In this document: positions 1-8,668 of the stretch, one piece after another
How positions within the stretch are numbered: the first letter of the stretch is position 1
How the letters are laid out: every line of letters starts with the position of its first letter
Source of the DNA: Alphaproteobacteria bacterium
Lineage (GTDB): Bacteria > Pseudomonadota > Alphaproteobacteria > Sphingomonadales > Sphingomonadaceae
Length of the DNA stretch: 64,000 nucleotides
Direction: 5' to 3'
Assembly (NCBI GenBank): GCA_018970445.1
Contig: JAGWWF010000003.1
Span: 108,984 to 172,983 of the forward strand
The notes under the pieces: model-generated
Database searches by the model: none
Seen by the model: only the letters and a program-made list of their open reading frames with translations
Told to the model about the DNA's origin: nothing
Translations under genes and position numbers: made by a program

Positions 1-1
1 G

Positions 2-2314
2 CCGTGGACCATCCCGGTGAACCAGGCTTTAGCGTATGGGCCGGAGATGGAATATCTTCTTGTAGAGTTCAAAACATTGTCCGTGTCTTCTGCTTTGGAA
101 TGCAACAAGCGATATCTTGTCGCCGAAAGATTGTTGATGGATTTTCTTTTTCGCGCCGGATTAGGTGAAGACGTTATTGTTTGGCAGGGAAAAGGCACCG
201 CCCTCGCCGGGGCCAAAGCCCTGCACCCGATGGCCAATCACTATCGTCATGCTGGCGAAGGCCAGCATCCAGCTTCGGGCCACAGCGAACATGTTGGCAC
301 AGTGGATGCTGGCCTGCGCCAGCATGACAGCGTGACGGAGGAGAATTTCTTCACCCGCCCCCGCCCGTTCCTGCCCGGCGATTTCGTCACCACCGATGCC
401 GGCACCGGCCTCGTCCACATGGCGCCCGATCATGGCGAGGATGATTTCGCGCTGTGCAAGGCGCATGGCATCAACCCGGTGTTCGCGGTGGAGGCCGATG
501 GCCGCTACCGCGCCGACTGGCTGTGGCTGGGCGGCGAGGCAAAGAACGTCATCAACCCCAATCTCAACGCCCCCGATGGCCCGATCTGCAATGATCTCAA
601 GGCGGCGGGCGCGCTGCTGAGCGCTGGGCCGTTCCAGCACAGCTATCCCCACTCGTGGCGTTCCAAGAAGAAGGTGATCTTCCGCTGCACGCCGCAATGG
701 TTCGTGCCGATGGACAAGCCACTGCCATCACCTCTCCCCGCCGGGGAGAGGTCGAGAGACGGCGAAGCCGGCCCGGGAGAGGGGTTGGCATCGGTGGCCA
801 CGAGCAGCAGCCCCTCTCCCGCCGCGCTGGCGCGCGAGTCGACCTCTCCCCAACGGGGAGAGGTGATGACATTGCGCCAGAAGGCGCTCGCCGCCATCGC
901 CGCCACCCATTTCACGCCCGACAAGGGCCGCAACCGCATCGGTTCGATGGTGGAAGGCCGCCCCGATTGGGTGCTCAGCCGCCAGCGCGCCTGGGGGGTG
1001 CCGATCACCCTGTTTGTCGATCGCAAGAGCGGCGAATATCTGCTGGACAAGGCCATCAACGCCAGGATCATCGCGCGCTTCAAGGAACAGGGCGTGGACG
1101 CCTGGACGCCGGAATTCGCTGCCGAACTGCTGGGCGACCGGGTCGACCAGTATGAGATGATCACCGACATCCTGGACGTGTGGTTCGACAGCGGCTGCAC
1201 CCATGCCTATGTGCTGGAATCGGGCAAATGGCCGGAATATTCATGGCCAGCCGATCTTTATCTGGAAGGCAGCGACCAGCATCGCGGCTGGTTCCAGTCC
1301 AGCCTGCTGCAAAGCTGCGCCACGCGCGGGCGGGCCCCCTACAACGCCATCCTCACCCATGGTTTCACCATGGATGCGAGCGGCCGCAAGATGTCGAAGT
1401 CGGAAGGCAATGTCATCAACCCGCTCGACGTGATGAAGACCAACGGCGCGGATATATTGCGGCTGTGGGCGCTGAGCGTGGATTTCACCGAGGATCACCG
1501 CATCGGCGATGAGATCCTGAAGGGCGTGGCCGACCAGTATCGCAAATTGCGCAACAATTTCCGCTATCTGCTTGGCGCGCTCGATGGCTTTGCCGAGGCC
1601 GAACGCCTGCCGGTGAGCGAGATGCCGGCGCTGGAACGCTGGGTGCTGCACCGGCTGGCGGTGCTGTCGGGCGAACTCAAGACGGCGGTGAACGCCTATG
1701 ATTTCAACCGCTATGTGGCGCTGATCACCGAATATGTGGCCGATGATCTGTCGGCCTTTGCCATGGATGTGCGCAAGGACAGCCTCTATTGCGACGCGCC
1801 CACTGCCCCCACCCGCCGCGCCTGGCGGTCGGTGCTGGATATCGTCTTCCACGCCCTCACCCGCTGGCTCGCCCCGGTGCTGGTGTTCACGGCGGAAGAA
1901 GTGTGGGGCACGCGCTTCCCCGATGCCGCATCCGTGCATCTGCTGGAATGGCCCGAAATCGATGCCGGCTGGCGCGATGATGCGCTGCACCGGCAGTTCA
2001 GCCACGCCCGCAAGCTGCGCGAGGAGGCCTATCTGAAGCTGGAAGAACTGCGCCGCGCCAAGGCGATTGGCAGCTTCCTGGAAGCGCGTGTGGCCATCAC
2101 CACCGCCCATGAAGATCGCATCGCCGCGCTGGCCGGGCTGGATCTGGCCGAACTGCTGCTGGTGGCCGACGTGGCGATCACGCCGGGCGACCATGAAAGC
2201 CTGACCGTGGCCCGCGCCGATCTGCCCAAATGCGCGCGCTGCTGGCGGCATCTGCCCGATGTGGCCGCAGAAACACAGCTGTGCACGCGCTGCGATGCGG
2301 TGGTGAATGGATAA
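2..2314 (+). CDS. ileS: Isoleucyl-tRNA synthetase, 5' end cut by window edge
   Basis: Class I aminoacyl-tRNA synthetase that charges tRNA-Ile in the cytoplasm. The frame is open from base 2, so the N-terminal part with the HIGH motif lies upstream. Visible are PWTIPVNQALAYGPE at the edge of the CP1 editing domain, DAGTGLVHMAPDHGEDDF of the editing domain, SRQRAWGVP and WFDSG of the catalytic core, KMSKS (bases 1388-1402), and a C-terminal zinc finger (CARC...CTRC, about 2230-2300). Two features are odd. Extra peptide is encoded by palindromic repeat doublets at 245-329 and 731-863, both read through in frame. Bases 61-180 are about 42% GC by hand count, far below the rest. The stop overlaps the lspA start by 8 bases. 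The identity is certain; whether the enzyme is fully active despite the insertions cannot be told from sequence. Confidence 0.96.
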   Translation, partial: PWTIPVNQALAYGPEMEYLLVEFKTLSVSSALECNKRYLVAERLLMDFLFRAGLGEDVIVWQGKGTALAGAKALHPMANHYRHAGEGQHPASGHSEHVGTVDAGLRQHDSVTEENFFTRPRPFLPGDFVTTDAGTGLVHMAPDHGEDDFALCKAHGINPVFAVEADGRYRADWLWLGGEAKNVINPNLNAPDGPICNDLKAAGALLSAGPFQHSYPHSWRSKKKVIFRCTPQWFVPMDKPLPSPLPAGERSRDGEAGPGEGLASVATSSSPSPAALARESTSPQRGEVMTLRQKALAAIAATHFTPDKGRNRIGSMVEGRPDWVLSRQRAWGVPITLFVDRKSGEYLLDKAINARIIARFKEQGVDAWTPEFAAELLGDRVDQYEMITDILDVWFDSGCTHAYVLESGKWPEYSWPADLYLEGSDQHRGWFQSSLLQSCATRGRAPYNAILTHGFTMDASGRKMSKSEGNVINPLDVMKTNGADILRLWALSVDFTEDHRIGDEILKGVADQYRKLRNNFRYLLGALDGFAEAERLPVSEMPALERWVLHRLAVLSGELKTAVNAYDFNRYVALITEYVADDLSAFAMDVRKDSLYCDAPTAPTRRAWRSVLDIVFHALTRWLAPVLVFTAEEVWGTRFPDAASVHLLEWPEIDAGWRDDALHRQFSHARKLREEAYLKLEELRRAKAIGSFLEARVAITTAHEDRIAALAGLDLAELLLVADVAITPGDHESLTVARADLPKCARCWRHLPDVAAETQLCTRCDAVVNG
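245..329. repeat. Inverted doublet of palindromic repeat (family II) inside ileS
   Basis: Two arms of about 28 bases (245-272 and 302-329) are near-perfect inverse complements. Each arm is itself a hairpin with stem ATGCTGGC/GCCAGCAT and a 4-base loop. A third copy of the same hairpin lies at 33215-33234 in an intergenic region. The arrangement resembles a REP doublet (REPIN). It adds roughly 30 residues to the IleS editing domain, between the HPM segment and PGDFVTTDAGTG, without a stop or a shift. No RAYT-type transposase is visible in the window. Confidence 0.8.
731..863. repeat. Inverted doublet of palindromic repeat (family I) inside ileS
   Basis: Copy one (731-784) carries stem CCTCTCCCCG/CGGGGAGAGG, then TCGA, a second variable hairpin, and GGGAGAGGGG. 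Copy two (811-863) is the same element in reverse orientation. The 26-base spacer is 785-810. The same family occurs between trpB and trpA (23624-23744) and after thiC (33051-33106). In ileS it adds about 45-48 residues between MDKPL and LRQKALAAIAATHF, before the SRQRAWGVP segment. The frame stays open. Confidence 0.85.
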
Positions 2315-2807
2315 GACCGGGCCTAACCGCGGCTTCCTCCTTGCTGCCATCGTGCTGATCCTTGATCAGATCAGCAAATACTGGGTGCTGGAGGTGATCC
2401 ATCTGCCGGCGATTGGCGGCATCGATGTCTGGCCCTTCTTCCGCCTGACCTTTGTGGGCAATATCGGCGTGTCGATGGGGCTGTTGCAGGCGAACAGCGA
2501 TCTGGCGCGCTGGCTGCTCACCTTTGCCACCGCCGGCATTGCGGTGGCGGTGGCGCTTTGGCTGCGCAAGGAAACGCAGGCGCCAGAGGTGGCGGCGCTG
2601 GGCCTGGTGCTGGGCGGCGCGCTGGGCAACATCATCGACCGGGCGCGCTTTGGCTATGTCGTCGATTTTCTGCATTTCTTCTGGGGGCAATACAGCTTCT
2701 GGGTCTTCAACCTGGCCGATGCTGCGATTACACTGGGCGTTGTGCTGCTGCTGGGGCGGGCGATCCTGGCCCAACCGGCTGCCAACGCCAAACAGGATGG
2801 ATCATGA
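2307..2807 (+). CDS. lspA: Lipoprotein signal peptidase II
   Basis: Inner-membrane aspartic peptidase that removes signal peptides from prolipoproteins after diacylglyceryl modification. The protein has 166 residues, the usual family length, with about four membrane segments. Family motifs are present in order: LDQISKYW near residue 20, NIGVSMG, GALGNIIDR, YVVDFLHFF and FNLADAAI. The two expected catalytic aspartates are those in VVDF and NLAD. It starts inside the last codons of ileS and its TGA overlaps the next start (ATGA), so ileS, lspA and the following lipoprotein gene are probably cotranscribed and translationally coupled. The ileS-lspA order is common in proteobacteria. Confidence 0.96.
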   Translation: MDKTGPNRGFLLAAIVLILDQISKYWVLEVIHLPAIGGIDVWPFFRLTFVGNIGVSMGLLQANSDLARWLLTFATAGIAVAVALWLRKETQAPEVAALGLVLGGALGNIIDRARFGYVVDFLHFFWGQYSFWVFNLADAAITLGVVLLLGRAILAQPAANAKQDGS

Positions 2808-3235
2808 CCATGCGCAATTTTCTGATTCTGGCCGTGGCGGCCCTGGCCCTGGTGTCGTGCGGCAGCAAGCGCAATGGCCTGAACGCGCGGTCGCCCGATG
2901 AACTGTCGATCGCGCGCGGCGCGCCGCTGGTGGTGCCGCCGGATTTCGCCCTGGCCCCGCCCAAACCCGGCGCACCTCGCGCCGTGGGGGTGGATGCCCA
3001 GGCCGCCGCGATGGAAGCGCTGTTCGGCCCCGGCGTGAAGCCGCCGCCGCGCAGCCAGGCCGAACAGCAGCTGCTGGATCGGGCCGGCGCCAACACGGTG
3101 GAACCGGCGGTGCGCAGCCAGGCCGGCGATCCGCGCACCAGTGTGGTGAACAAGGGCAGCTTCATCGCCGAAGTGCTGGCCGCCCCGGCCGGCGCCCGCG
3201 ATCCGGCGCTGGCCGATGTGAAGGTGCCGGGCTGA
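2804..3235 (+). CDS. DUF3035-type lipoprotein, BamF-like
   Basis: Predicted outer-membrane lipoprotein of 143 residues. The N-terminus MTMRNFLILAVAALALVSC is a lipoprotein signal peptide with lipobox LVSC. The mature part is short, rich in Pro and Ala, and carries LSIARGAPLVVPPDFALAPP, typical of DUF3035 proteins. In alphaproteobacteria this family has been described as BamF, a subunit of the beta-barrel assembly machinery; I assign it by resemblance, not alignment. The start ATG overlaps the lspA stop (ATGA); a second ATG two codons downstream is also possible. Location right after the lipoprotein peptidase gene fits its being a lipoprotein. Confidence 0.7.
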   Translation: MTMRNFLILAVAALALVSCGSKRNGLNARSPDELSIARGAPLVVPPDFALAPPKPGAPRAVGVDAQAAAMEALFGPGVKPPPRSQAEQQLLDRAGANTVEPAVRSQAGDPRTSVVNKGSFIAEVLAAPAGARDPALADVKVPG

Positions 3236-3493
3236 GCCCCTGATTGCGGCCCCTGATTGCGGCAATGGTCGGATGGGCGTCCGGGGCCGGCATGCCGCCC
3301 CCCGACGGGATGCGCTTGGCCCCGGACTGATGCAAGGATGCCGATGCTGCCCGCAATTGGCTGATCCCGCACGCCCTGGCCCATGACTGCCAGAGCCAAA
3401 GCCGCAGCGTCATCCCCGTAAATTCCCCTATAAACAAAGTGTAATGCGCTGGGGCGGCTTGCAATTGCCGCCGCGCTGGGCTTGGCTGCGGCG

Positions 3494-3871
3494 ATGAGCA
3501 AGCGTGAGGCAAGCGGCGGCTGCCATTGCGGCCAGGTGCGGTTCCGGGTGCGGTTCGATGATCCGCCCGAACTGCTGGATTGCAATTGTTCGATCTGCGC
3601 CCGAACCGGCTATCTCCACCTGATCGTGGGTGCCGATGATTTCACCCTGGAACAGGGGGCCGAGGCGCTGACCGATTATCGCTGGGGCAGCGGCACCGCG
3701 CGGCACCTGTTCTGCCGCACCTGCGGGATCAAGAGCTTCTATGTGCCGCGGTCCCACCCCGATGGTTTCAGCGTGAACTGGCGGGCGCTGGACGGTGTTG
3801 ATGATGTGCAGCCGCGCATCCGCGCCTATGACGGGAAGAACTGGGAAAAGGCGCGCAGCGATCTGGGCTGA
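3494..3871 (+). CDS. GFA/CENP-V domain protein
   Basis: Small cytoplasmic zinc-binding protein of 125 residues in the GFA (glutathione-dependent formaldehyde-activating, CENP-V) family. Zinc ligands are visible as CHCGQVRF near the N-terminus, CNCSIC about 25 residues later, and CRTCGIKSFY in the middle. The closing GFSVNWRALDG segment is also family-typical. Few members have a proven substrate, and the formaldehyde role of the founding protein should not be assumed. I chose ATG 3494 over an in-frame TTG at 3482. It stands alone on this strand and converges on aroC. Confidence 0.85.
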   Translation: MSKREASGGCHCGQVRFRVRFDDPPELLDCNCSICARTGYLHLIVGADDFTLEQGAEALTDYRWGSGTARHLFCRTCGIKSFYVPRSHPDGFSVNWRALDGVDDVQPRIRAYDGKNWEKARSDLG

Positions 3872-3900
3872 GCCCGTTTGGTTGGGCGCGCTGTGCACGC

Positions 3901-3947
3901 ACCCTCCCCCAAGCCCCTCCCTGAAAGGGGGGGGCTTGGGGGAGGGT
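3901..3947. repeat. Large palindrome between convergent genes
   Basis: Arms ACCCTCCCCCAAGCCCC (3901-3917) and its inverse complement (3931-3947) enclose a short loop. It lies between the GFA gene stop (3871) and the aroC stop (3958). It could act as a bidirectional transcription terminator, but no T-run follows. Its sequence differs from repeat families I and II, so it may be a third dispersed palindrome. Confidence 0.65.
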
Positions 3948-3957
3948 GGAGGAAGGC

Positions 3958-5031
3958 CTATCGCCCCGTCTGCCCGCGGTGCAGCAGGCAGGCATCGGCC
4001 AGCACCAGCGCCACCATCGCTTCCAGCACCGGCGCGGCGCGGATGCCCACGCAGGGATCGTGCCGGCCCTTGGTGACAATCTCGGCGGCCTTGCCATCGC
4101 GGGTGATGGTTTCCACCGGGGTCAGGATCGAACTGGTGGGCTTCAACGCCATGCGCAGCACGATCGGCTGGCCGGTGGCAATGCCGCCGGCGATGCCGCC
4201 AGCGTGGTTGGACAGGAATTCGGGGTTGCCATCCGCGCCCGGCCGCATCCGGTCGGCATTCTCCTCGCCGCGCAGGGCGGCCACCGCGAAACCGTCGCCG
4301 ATTTCCACCGCCTTCACGGCGTTGATGCTCATCGCGGCGCTGGCCAGCTGCGCATCCAGCTTGTGATAGAGCGGGCTGCCCCAGCCGGCCGGCACGCCGG
4401 TGGCCACACATTCGACAATGGCACCCAGCGAAGAGCCGGACTTGCGGGCGGCATCCAGATGTTCGGCCCAGATCGCCGCCGTCACCGCATCCGGGCACCA
4501 GAAGGGATTGCGGGCGATTTCATCGGAATCGAAACGGCTGCGATCGATGGCGATCCCGCCGATGTTGACCAGACAGGCGGTGATGCTGACCTGCGGGATG
4601 ATCAGCCGTGCCACCGCGCCGGCCGCCACGCGGGCAGCGGTTTCCCGCGCCGATGATCGCCCGCCGCCGCGCGGATCGCGATGGCCATATTTGGCATCAT
4701 AGGCATAATCGGCGTGGCCGGGCCGATATTTGGTCGCGACATCGCTGTAATCCTTGGATCGCTGGTCGACATTCTCGATCATCAGCGAAATCGGCGTGCC
4801 GGTGGTTCGCCCTTCATGCACGCCCGACAGGATGCGCACCTGGTCGGGTTCCTGCCGCTGGGTGGTGAACTTGTTCTGCCCCGGCCGGCGCTTGTCGAGG
4901 AAAGGCTGGATATCCCCTTCGGCCAGCGCCAGGCCGGGCGGGCAGCCATCCACCACCGCGCCGATCGCCGGCCCGTGGCTTTCGCCCCAGGTGGAAAAGC
5001 GCAACAGATGGCCGAAGCTGTTGAGGCTCAT
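3958..5031 (-). CDS. aroC: Chorismate synthase
   Basis: Catalyses the last shikimate-pathway step, 5-enolpyruvylshikimate-3-phosphate to chorismate, using reduced FMN. At 357 residues it has full family length. The signature [18 protein letters not shown] is near the N-terminus, followed by [18 protein letters not shown] and the [10 protein letters not shown] segment of the active site. Its ATG overlaps the fabI stop by 4 bases (ATGA), so it is the last gene of a dnaJ-like, yihY, fabI, aroC run. Chorismate feeds the trp genes found further along the window. Confidence 0.97.
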   Translation of the reverse strand: MSLNSFGHLLRFSTWGESHGPAIGAVVDGCPPGLALAEGDIQPFLDKRRPGQNKFTTQRQEPDQVRILSGVHEGRTTGTPISLMIENVDQRSKDYSDVATKYRPGHADYAYDAKYGHRDPRGGGRSSARETAARVAAGAVARLIIPQVSITACLVNIGGIAIDRSRFDSDEIARNPFWCPDAVTAAIWAEHLDAARKSGSSLGAIVECVATGVPAGWGSPLYHKLDAQLASAAMSINAVKAVEIGDGFAVAALRGEENADRMRPGADGNPEFLSNHAGGIAGGIATGQPIVLRMALKPTSSILTPVETITRDGKAAEIVTKGRHDPCVGIRAAPVLEAMVALVLADACLLHRGQTGR

Positions 5032-5828
5032 GCCAGCCCGATATCCGGTGCATCCTCGGCCTTCATGCCGATCACATTGTAACCGGCATCGACATGGTGG
5101 ATTTCGCCGGTCACACCGCTGGCCAGATCAGAGAGCAAATACAGCCCGGCCCCGCCCACATCCTCGATGGTGACATTGCGGCGCAGCGGGCTGTTATATT
5201 CGTTCCACTTCATGATGTAGCGGAAATCCCCGATGCCGCTGGCGGCCAGCGTCTTGATCGGGCCGGCGGAAATGCAGTTCACGCGCACGCCTTGCGGCCC
5301 CAGATCCATCGCCAGATATTTCACGCTGGCTTCCAGCCCGGCCTTGGCCACGCCCATCACATTGTAATGCGGGATGACCTTTTCGGCGCCATAGTAGGAC
5401 AGGGTGAGCAGCGATCCGCCATCGGGCATCATCGCGGCGGCGCGCTGGGCCACGGCGGTGAAGCTGTAGACCGAGACATTCATGGTGAGCAGGAAATTGT
5501 CGAGGCTGGTATCGACATAGCGGCCGCGCAGTTCATTCTTGTCGGAAAAGCCGATGGCATGGACGAGGAAATCGATCGTCGGCCATTGCTCGGCGAGCGC
5601 GGCAAAGCAGGCGTCCAGGCTTTCGGTGTTGGCCACGTCGCATTCGAACAGGCGCGCCACGCCCAATTGTTCGGCCAGCGGGCGCACGCGCTTTTCCATC
5701 ATCGGGCCCTGATAGGAAAAGGCCAGTTCGGCGCCCTGCTGCGCCAACGCCCGGGCGATGCCCCAGGCCAGGCTCTTGTCGTTGGCCAGGCCCATGATGA
5801 GGCCACGCTTGCCAGCCATGATTGCCAT
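5028..5828 (-). CDS. fabI: Enoyl-[acyl-carrier-protein] reductase [NADH]
   Basis: Cytoplasmic enzyme of fatty-acid elongation that reduces trans-2-enoyl-ACP; the family is the target of triclosan. It has 266 residues with an SDR fold: [13 protein letters not shown] for cofactor binding near the N-terminus, and the catalytic Tyr-x6-Lys pair in YNVMGVAKA. The start at 5828 is supported by AAGGAG seven bases upstream. A longer open frame exists but overlaps yihY in another frame and has no support. It follows yihY by 23 bases and overlaps aroC. Confidence 0.97.
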   Translation of the reverse strand: MAIMAGKRGLIMGLANDKSLAWGIARALAQQGAELAFSYQGPMMEKRVRPLAEQLGVARLFECDVANTESLDACFAALAEQWPTIDFLVHAIGFSDKNELRGRYVDTSLDNFLLTMNVSVYSFTAVAQRAAAMMPDGGSLLTLSYYGAEKVIPHYNVMGVAKAGLEASVKYLAMDLGPQGVRVNCISAGPIKTLAASGIGDFRYIMKWNEYNSPLRRNVTIEDVGGAGLYLLSDLASGVTGEIHHVDAGYNVIGMKAEDAPDIGLA

Positions 5829-5851
5829 GTCATTCTCCTTGGGCGGGGGCC

Positions 5852-6700
5852 TTAGCGGGCAATTGCGGCAATTTCCAGCCGGCTGCGCGCCACCGCCGCA
5901 TTCAGCTGCGCCCCCACCACCAGGCCCAGCCCGATGATGTAGAAATAGAGCAGCGCGATGATCACGCCGGCCAGGCCGCCATAGGTGAGGGCATAGCCGC
6001 CAAACAGGGTGAGCGCGCGCGGCAGCGCCAGCGTGGTGGCCGTCCACGCCGCCGTGGTGGCCAGCGCGCCGGGCCACACCGCGGCAATGCGGAACCGGCG
6101 CGGGCACAATAGGGTGAACAGCGCCCACAGCGCCAGAAACAGCAGCACCGCCGGCACCACCCGTTGCAGGCCCAGCGCCGGAAACACATCGGCCATCAAC
6201 GGCATCAGCCGGAACACGAAGGTTTCCGCCCCCGTCACCACCACCTGCGCGGCAAAGGCGATCAGCAGCAGCAGCACCAGGCCCAGCACCTCGATGATAC
6301 CCAGCAGCCGCCAGCGCAGATAGGGCATTTCCGATTGCCGGCCATAGGCCTGCGTGACGATCATGCGCAGCGTGACCAGCACGCCAGACGAGGTCCACAG
6401 CGCGACGAACAGCGAAAAGGTGACGACCCCGCCGCTGGCTTCGGCCGCGATCACATCACCCAGCGCCGGGGCGATCAGCGTGGCGACATTGTCGGGCAGC
6501 GCTTTCAGGAACCCCGCCACCGCCGCCATGCCTTCGGCGGTGCGGCCCATGCGACCGGCCACAAAGGCCAGCAGGATCACGAATGGAAACAGGGTGACCA
6601 GGCTGAGATAGGCCAGATTGCCGGCGTGGGTGAAGCCATGTTCAAACGTGCCGCTGGCCGTATCGGCCAGGATGCGGCGCAGGCGCCGGGCGGCCACCAC
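5852..6700 (-). CDS. YihY/BrkB family inner-membrane protein
   Basis: Polytopic membrane protein of 282 residues with about six hydrophobic segments. The N-terminal part (GNLAYLSLVTLFPFVILLAF) and the later FTLLCPRRFR and YALTYGGLAGVIIALLYFYI segments are characteristic of the YihY/BrkB family. The family was once labelled RNase BN in error, and its function is unknown. The start appears to be GTG at 6700, five bases after the dnaJ-like stop, giving tight spacing within the operon. Confidence 0.88.
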   Translation of the reverse strand: MVAARRLRRILADTASGTFEHGFTHAGNLAYLSLVTLFPFVILLAFVAGRMGRTAEGMAAVAGFLKALPDNVATLIAPALGDVIAAEASGGVVTFSLFVALWTSSGVLVTLRMIVTQAYGRQSEMPYLRWRLLGIIEVLGLVLLLLIAFAAQVVVTGAETFVFRLMPLMADVFPALGLQRVVPAVLLFLALWALFTLLCPRRFRIAAVWPGALATTAAWTATTLALPRALTLFGGYALTYGGLAGVIIALLYFYIIGLGLVVGAQLNAAVARSRLEIAAIAR

Positions 6701-6705
6701 GGCGA

Positions 6706-7644
6706 TCAGGCTTCGAACCCGGCACGAATTTCGCGCCCGTCGATGAAATCGCGCGCAAAGGCCACCAGCTGGGGATGATCGGACGGAATGTCGATCATCA
6801 CCGTCACCAGCATGTCGCCGCGGGTTGCATCCAGCCGGCGAAAGCCGCGGCCCTTCAGGCGGAACATCCGGCCCGACGTGGTGGCGGGCGGCACCGTGAA
6901 CGACACATCGCCTTCCGGCGTCGGCAGCCGCACCTTGGCCCCCAGCACGGCTTCATCCAGCCGCAGCGGCATGGTGATGCGGATATCATCGCCATCGCGT
7001 TCGAACAGGCGGTGCGGCGCGATGTCGATGGTGACGATGGCATCGCCCGGCCCGCCCGGCCCCGGTTCGCCCTTGCCCGAAAGCCGCATCTGCTTGCCCG
7101 ATTCCAGCCCGGCCGGCAGCTTGATCTCGATGGTCTGGCCGTTGCGCAGCGTCACCCGCTGCGGGGTCAGCCGCACCGCCTCGACAAAGGGCACGGTGAG
7201 GCGATAGCCCACATCGGGGCCGCGCACATCGGGGCGGAAACCGCCGCGCCCGGTGCCGAACGGGCTGCGGCCGCCAAACAGTTCGGCGAACAGATCATCG
7301 GCGCCCTGGGCAAAATCAAAGCCGCCGCCGCGCCCGGCCCCCGCGCCACCGGCCCCGCCAAAACCGCCGCCGCCGGCACCGCCGCGGCCAAAACCGCCGG
7401 CAAACGGGTTGATCGGCTGGCCATCGGCGCCGATCTCGCCGCGATCATACTGGCCGCGCCGGCCAGTGTCCGACAACAATTCATAGGCGGCATTGGCTTC
7501 CTTGAAGCGTTCCAGCGCCTTGGGGTTGTTGGCATTGGTGTCGGGGTGGTTTTCCTTGGCCAGGGTGCGAAACGCCTTCTTGATTTCCGCATCGCTGGCG
7601 GTTCGGCTGATGCCCAGAACGGTGTATGGATCGCGCATCGTCAT
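6706..7644 (-). CDS. DnaJ-class co-chaperone, CbpA-like
   Basis: Hsp40-type co-chaperone of 312 residues that should stimulate Hsp70 (DnaK) ATPase. An N-terminal J domain (about residues 5-68) carries HPD at residues 33-35. A Gly/Phe-rich linker follows (about 80-150), then the two C-terminal beta-sandwich substrate-binding domains. There are no CxxCxGxG repeats, so it lacks the zinc finger of true DnaJ and is a type II, CbpA-like protein. I chose ATG 7644 (MTMRDPYTVLGI); the frame continues upstream, but without homology. It heads the operon with yihY, fabI and aroC. Confidence 0.93.
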   Translation of the reverse strand: MTMRDPYTVLGISRTASDAEIKKAFRTLAKENHPDTNANNPKALERFKEANAAYELLSDTGRRGQYDRGEIGADGQPINPFAGGFGRGGAGGGGFGGAGGAGAGRGGGFDFAQGADDLFAELFGGRSPFGTGRGGFRPDVRGPDVGYRLTVPFVEAVRLTPQRVTLRNGQTIEIKLPAGLESGKQMRLSGKGEPGPGGPGDAIVTIDIAPHRLFERDGDDIRITMPLRLDEAVLGAKVRLPTPEGDVSFTVPPATTSGRMFRLKGRGFRRLDATRGDMLVTVMIDIPSDHPQLVAFARDFIDGREIRAGFEA

Positions 7645-7764
7645 TCCAAAATCGAAAACAACCAGACAAAGATGGGTGGCCGCGTGCCAGCCATCAAGCG
7701 GCCGCGACCATAGCGACGGCAACGCCATCTCGCCAGCATTGCCGTGATGGCCTATGCTCTGTGC

Positions 7765-8658
7765 ATGCGTCTGCTCCTCATCCTCCTGCTTCTGCTGCCC
7801 ACGCCAGCGCTGGCCTGGGGCGATTATGCCCATCGCCTCACCGCCCGCATCGCCTGGGCGCAATTGTCGCCCGCCGCCCGTGCCCAGGTGGCCGCCCTGA
7901 TCCGCGCCGCGCCGGGGCTGGACACGCCATCATGCCCGCTGGCCAGCATCGCCGATGCCTCGGTCTGGCCCGATTGCGTGCGCGGCCGCTATCGCGATCG
8001 CTTCGCTGCTTCCGTCCCCTGGCATTATCAGAACATCAGCGTGTGCACCGCGTTCGACATCGCGGCCAAATGCCCGGACGGTGATTGCGTGACGGCGCAG
8101 ATCCCGCGCCAGCAGGCCGTGCTGGCCGATCGCAGCCGCCCGGCGGCGCAGCGCCTGCAGGCGCTGGCGTTCCTGGTGCATTTCGTGGGCGACATGCACC
8201 AGCCGCTGCACATGGGCGACAAGGCCGATCGCGGCGGCAATGATGTGCGCGCCGCCTTCGGCTTCAAATCACCCGATCAAATGAACCTGCACCGGGTGTG
8301 GGACAGTGATCTGGCCGAACGCGCCCTCACCGAACCGCCGGCCATCAGCCCCGGCCGCATCACCATGGCCCAGCGCCGGCAATGGACCGCCGGCCCGGCC
8401 GACACCGCCGGGCGCGTGGCCGGCTGGGCGCGCGAGGCGTGGGACATCGCGCGCAGCACCGTCTACCCCGAACTCAAGGATTATCCCGACAGTTGCCCGC
8501 TGCCGCCAGCCGGCCGCGGATCCCTGCCGCGCGGCAGTGTCACCCCGGCCTATGTCGCGGCGGCCACGCCGGCGGTGCGCGCACAGGTTGCCAAGGCCGG
8601 CACCCGCATCGCACTGCTGGTCGAACAGGCGCTGGCCACCCCGGCCCCCCGGCGATAG
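7765..8658 (+). CDS. S1/P1 family nuclease, secreted
   Basis: Zinc-dependent nuclease expected to cleave single-stranded nucleic acid or remove 3'-phosphates in the periplasm or outside the cell. A signal peptide (MRLLLILLLLLPTPALA) is followed directly by WGDYAHR, which supplies the N-terminal Trp ligand typical of the family. Other zinc-ligand motifs are ASVWPD, HYQNI, HFVGDMHQPLH, DRGGND and NLHRVWDSDL. The length of 297 residues fits. Upstream starts at 7744 and 7747 are possible, but 7765 gives a clean signal peptide. The next gene follows after 10 bases. Confidence 0.93.
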   Translation: MRLLLILLLLLPTPALAWGDYAHRLTARIAWAQLSPAARAQVAALIRAAPGLDTPSCPLASIADASVWPDCVRGRYRDRFAASVPWHYQNISVCTAFDIAAKCPDGDCVTAQIPRQQAVLADRSRPAAQRLQALAFLVHFVGDMHQPLHMGDKADRGGNDVRAAFGFKSPDQMNLHRVWDSDLAERALTEPPAISPGRITMAQRRQWTAGPADTAGRVAGWAREAWDIARSTVYPELKDYPDSCPLPPAGRGSLPRGSVTPAYVAAATPAVRAQVAKAGTRIALLVEQALATPAPRR

Positions 8659-8668
8659 GATCGCAGCC

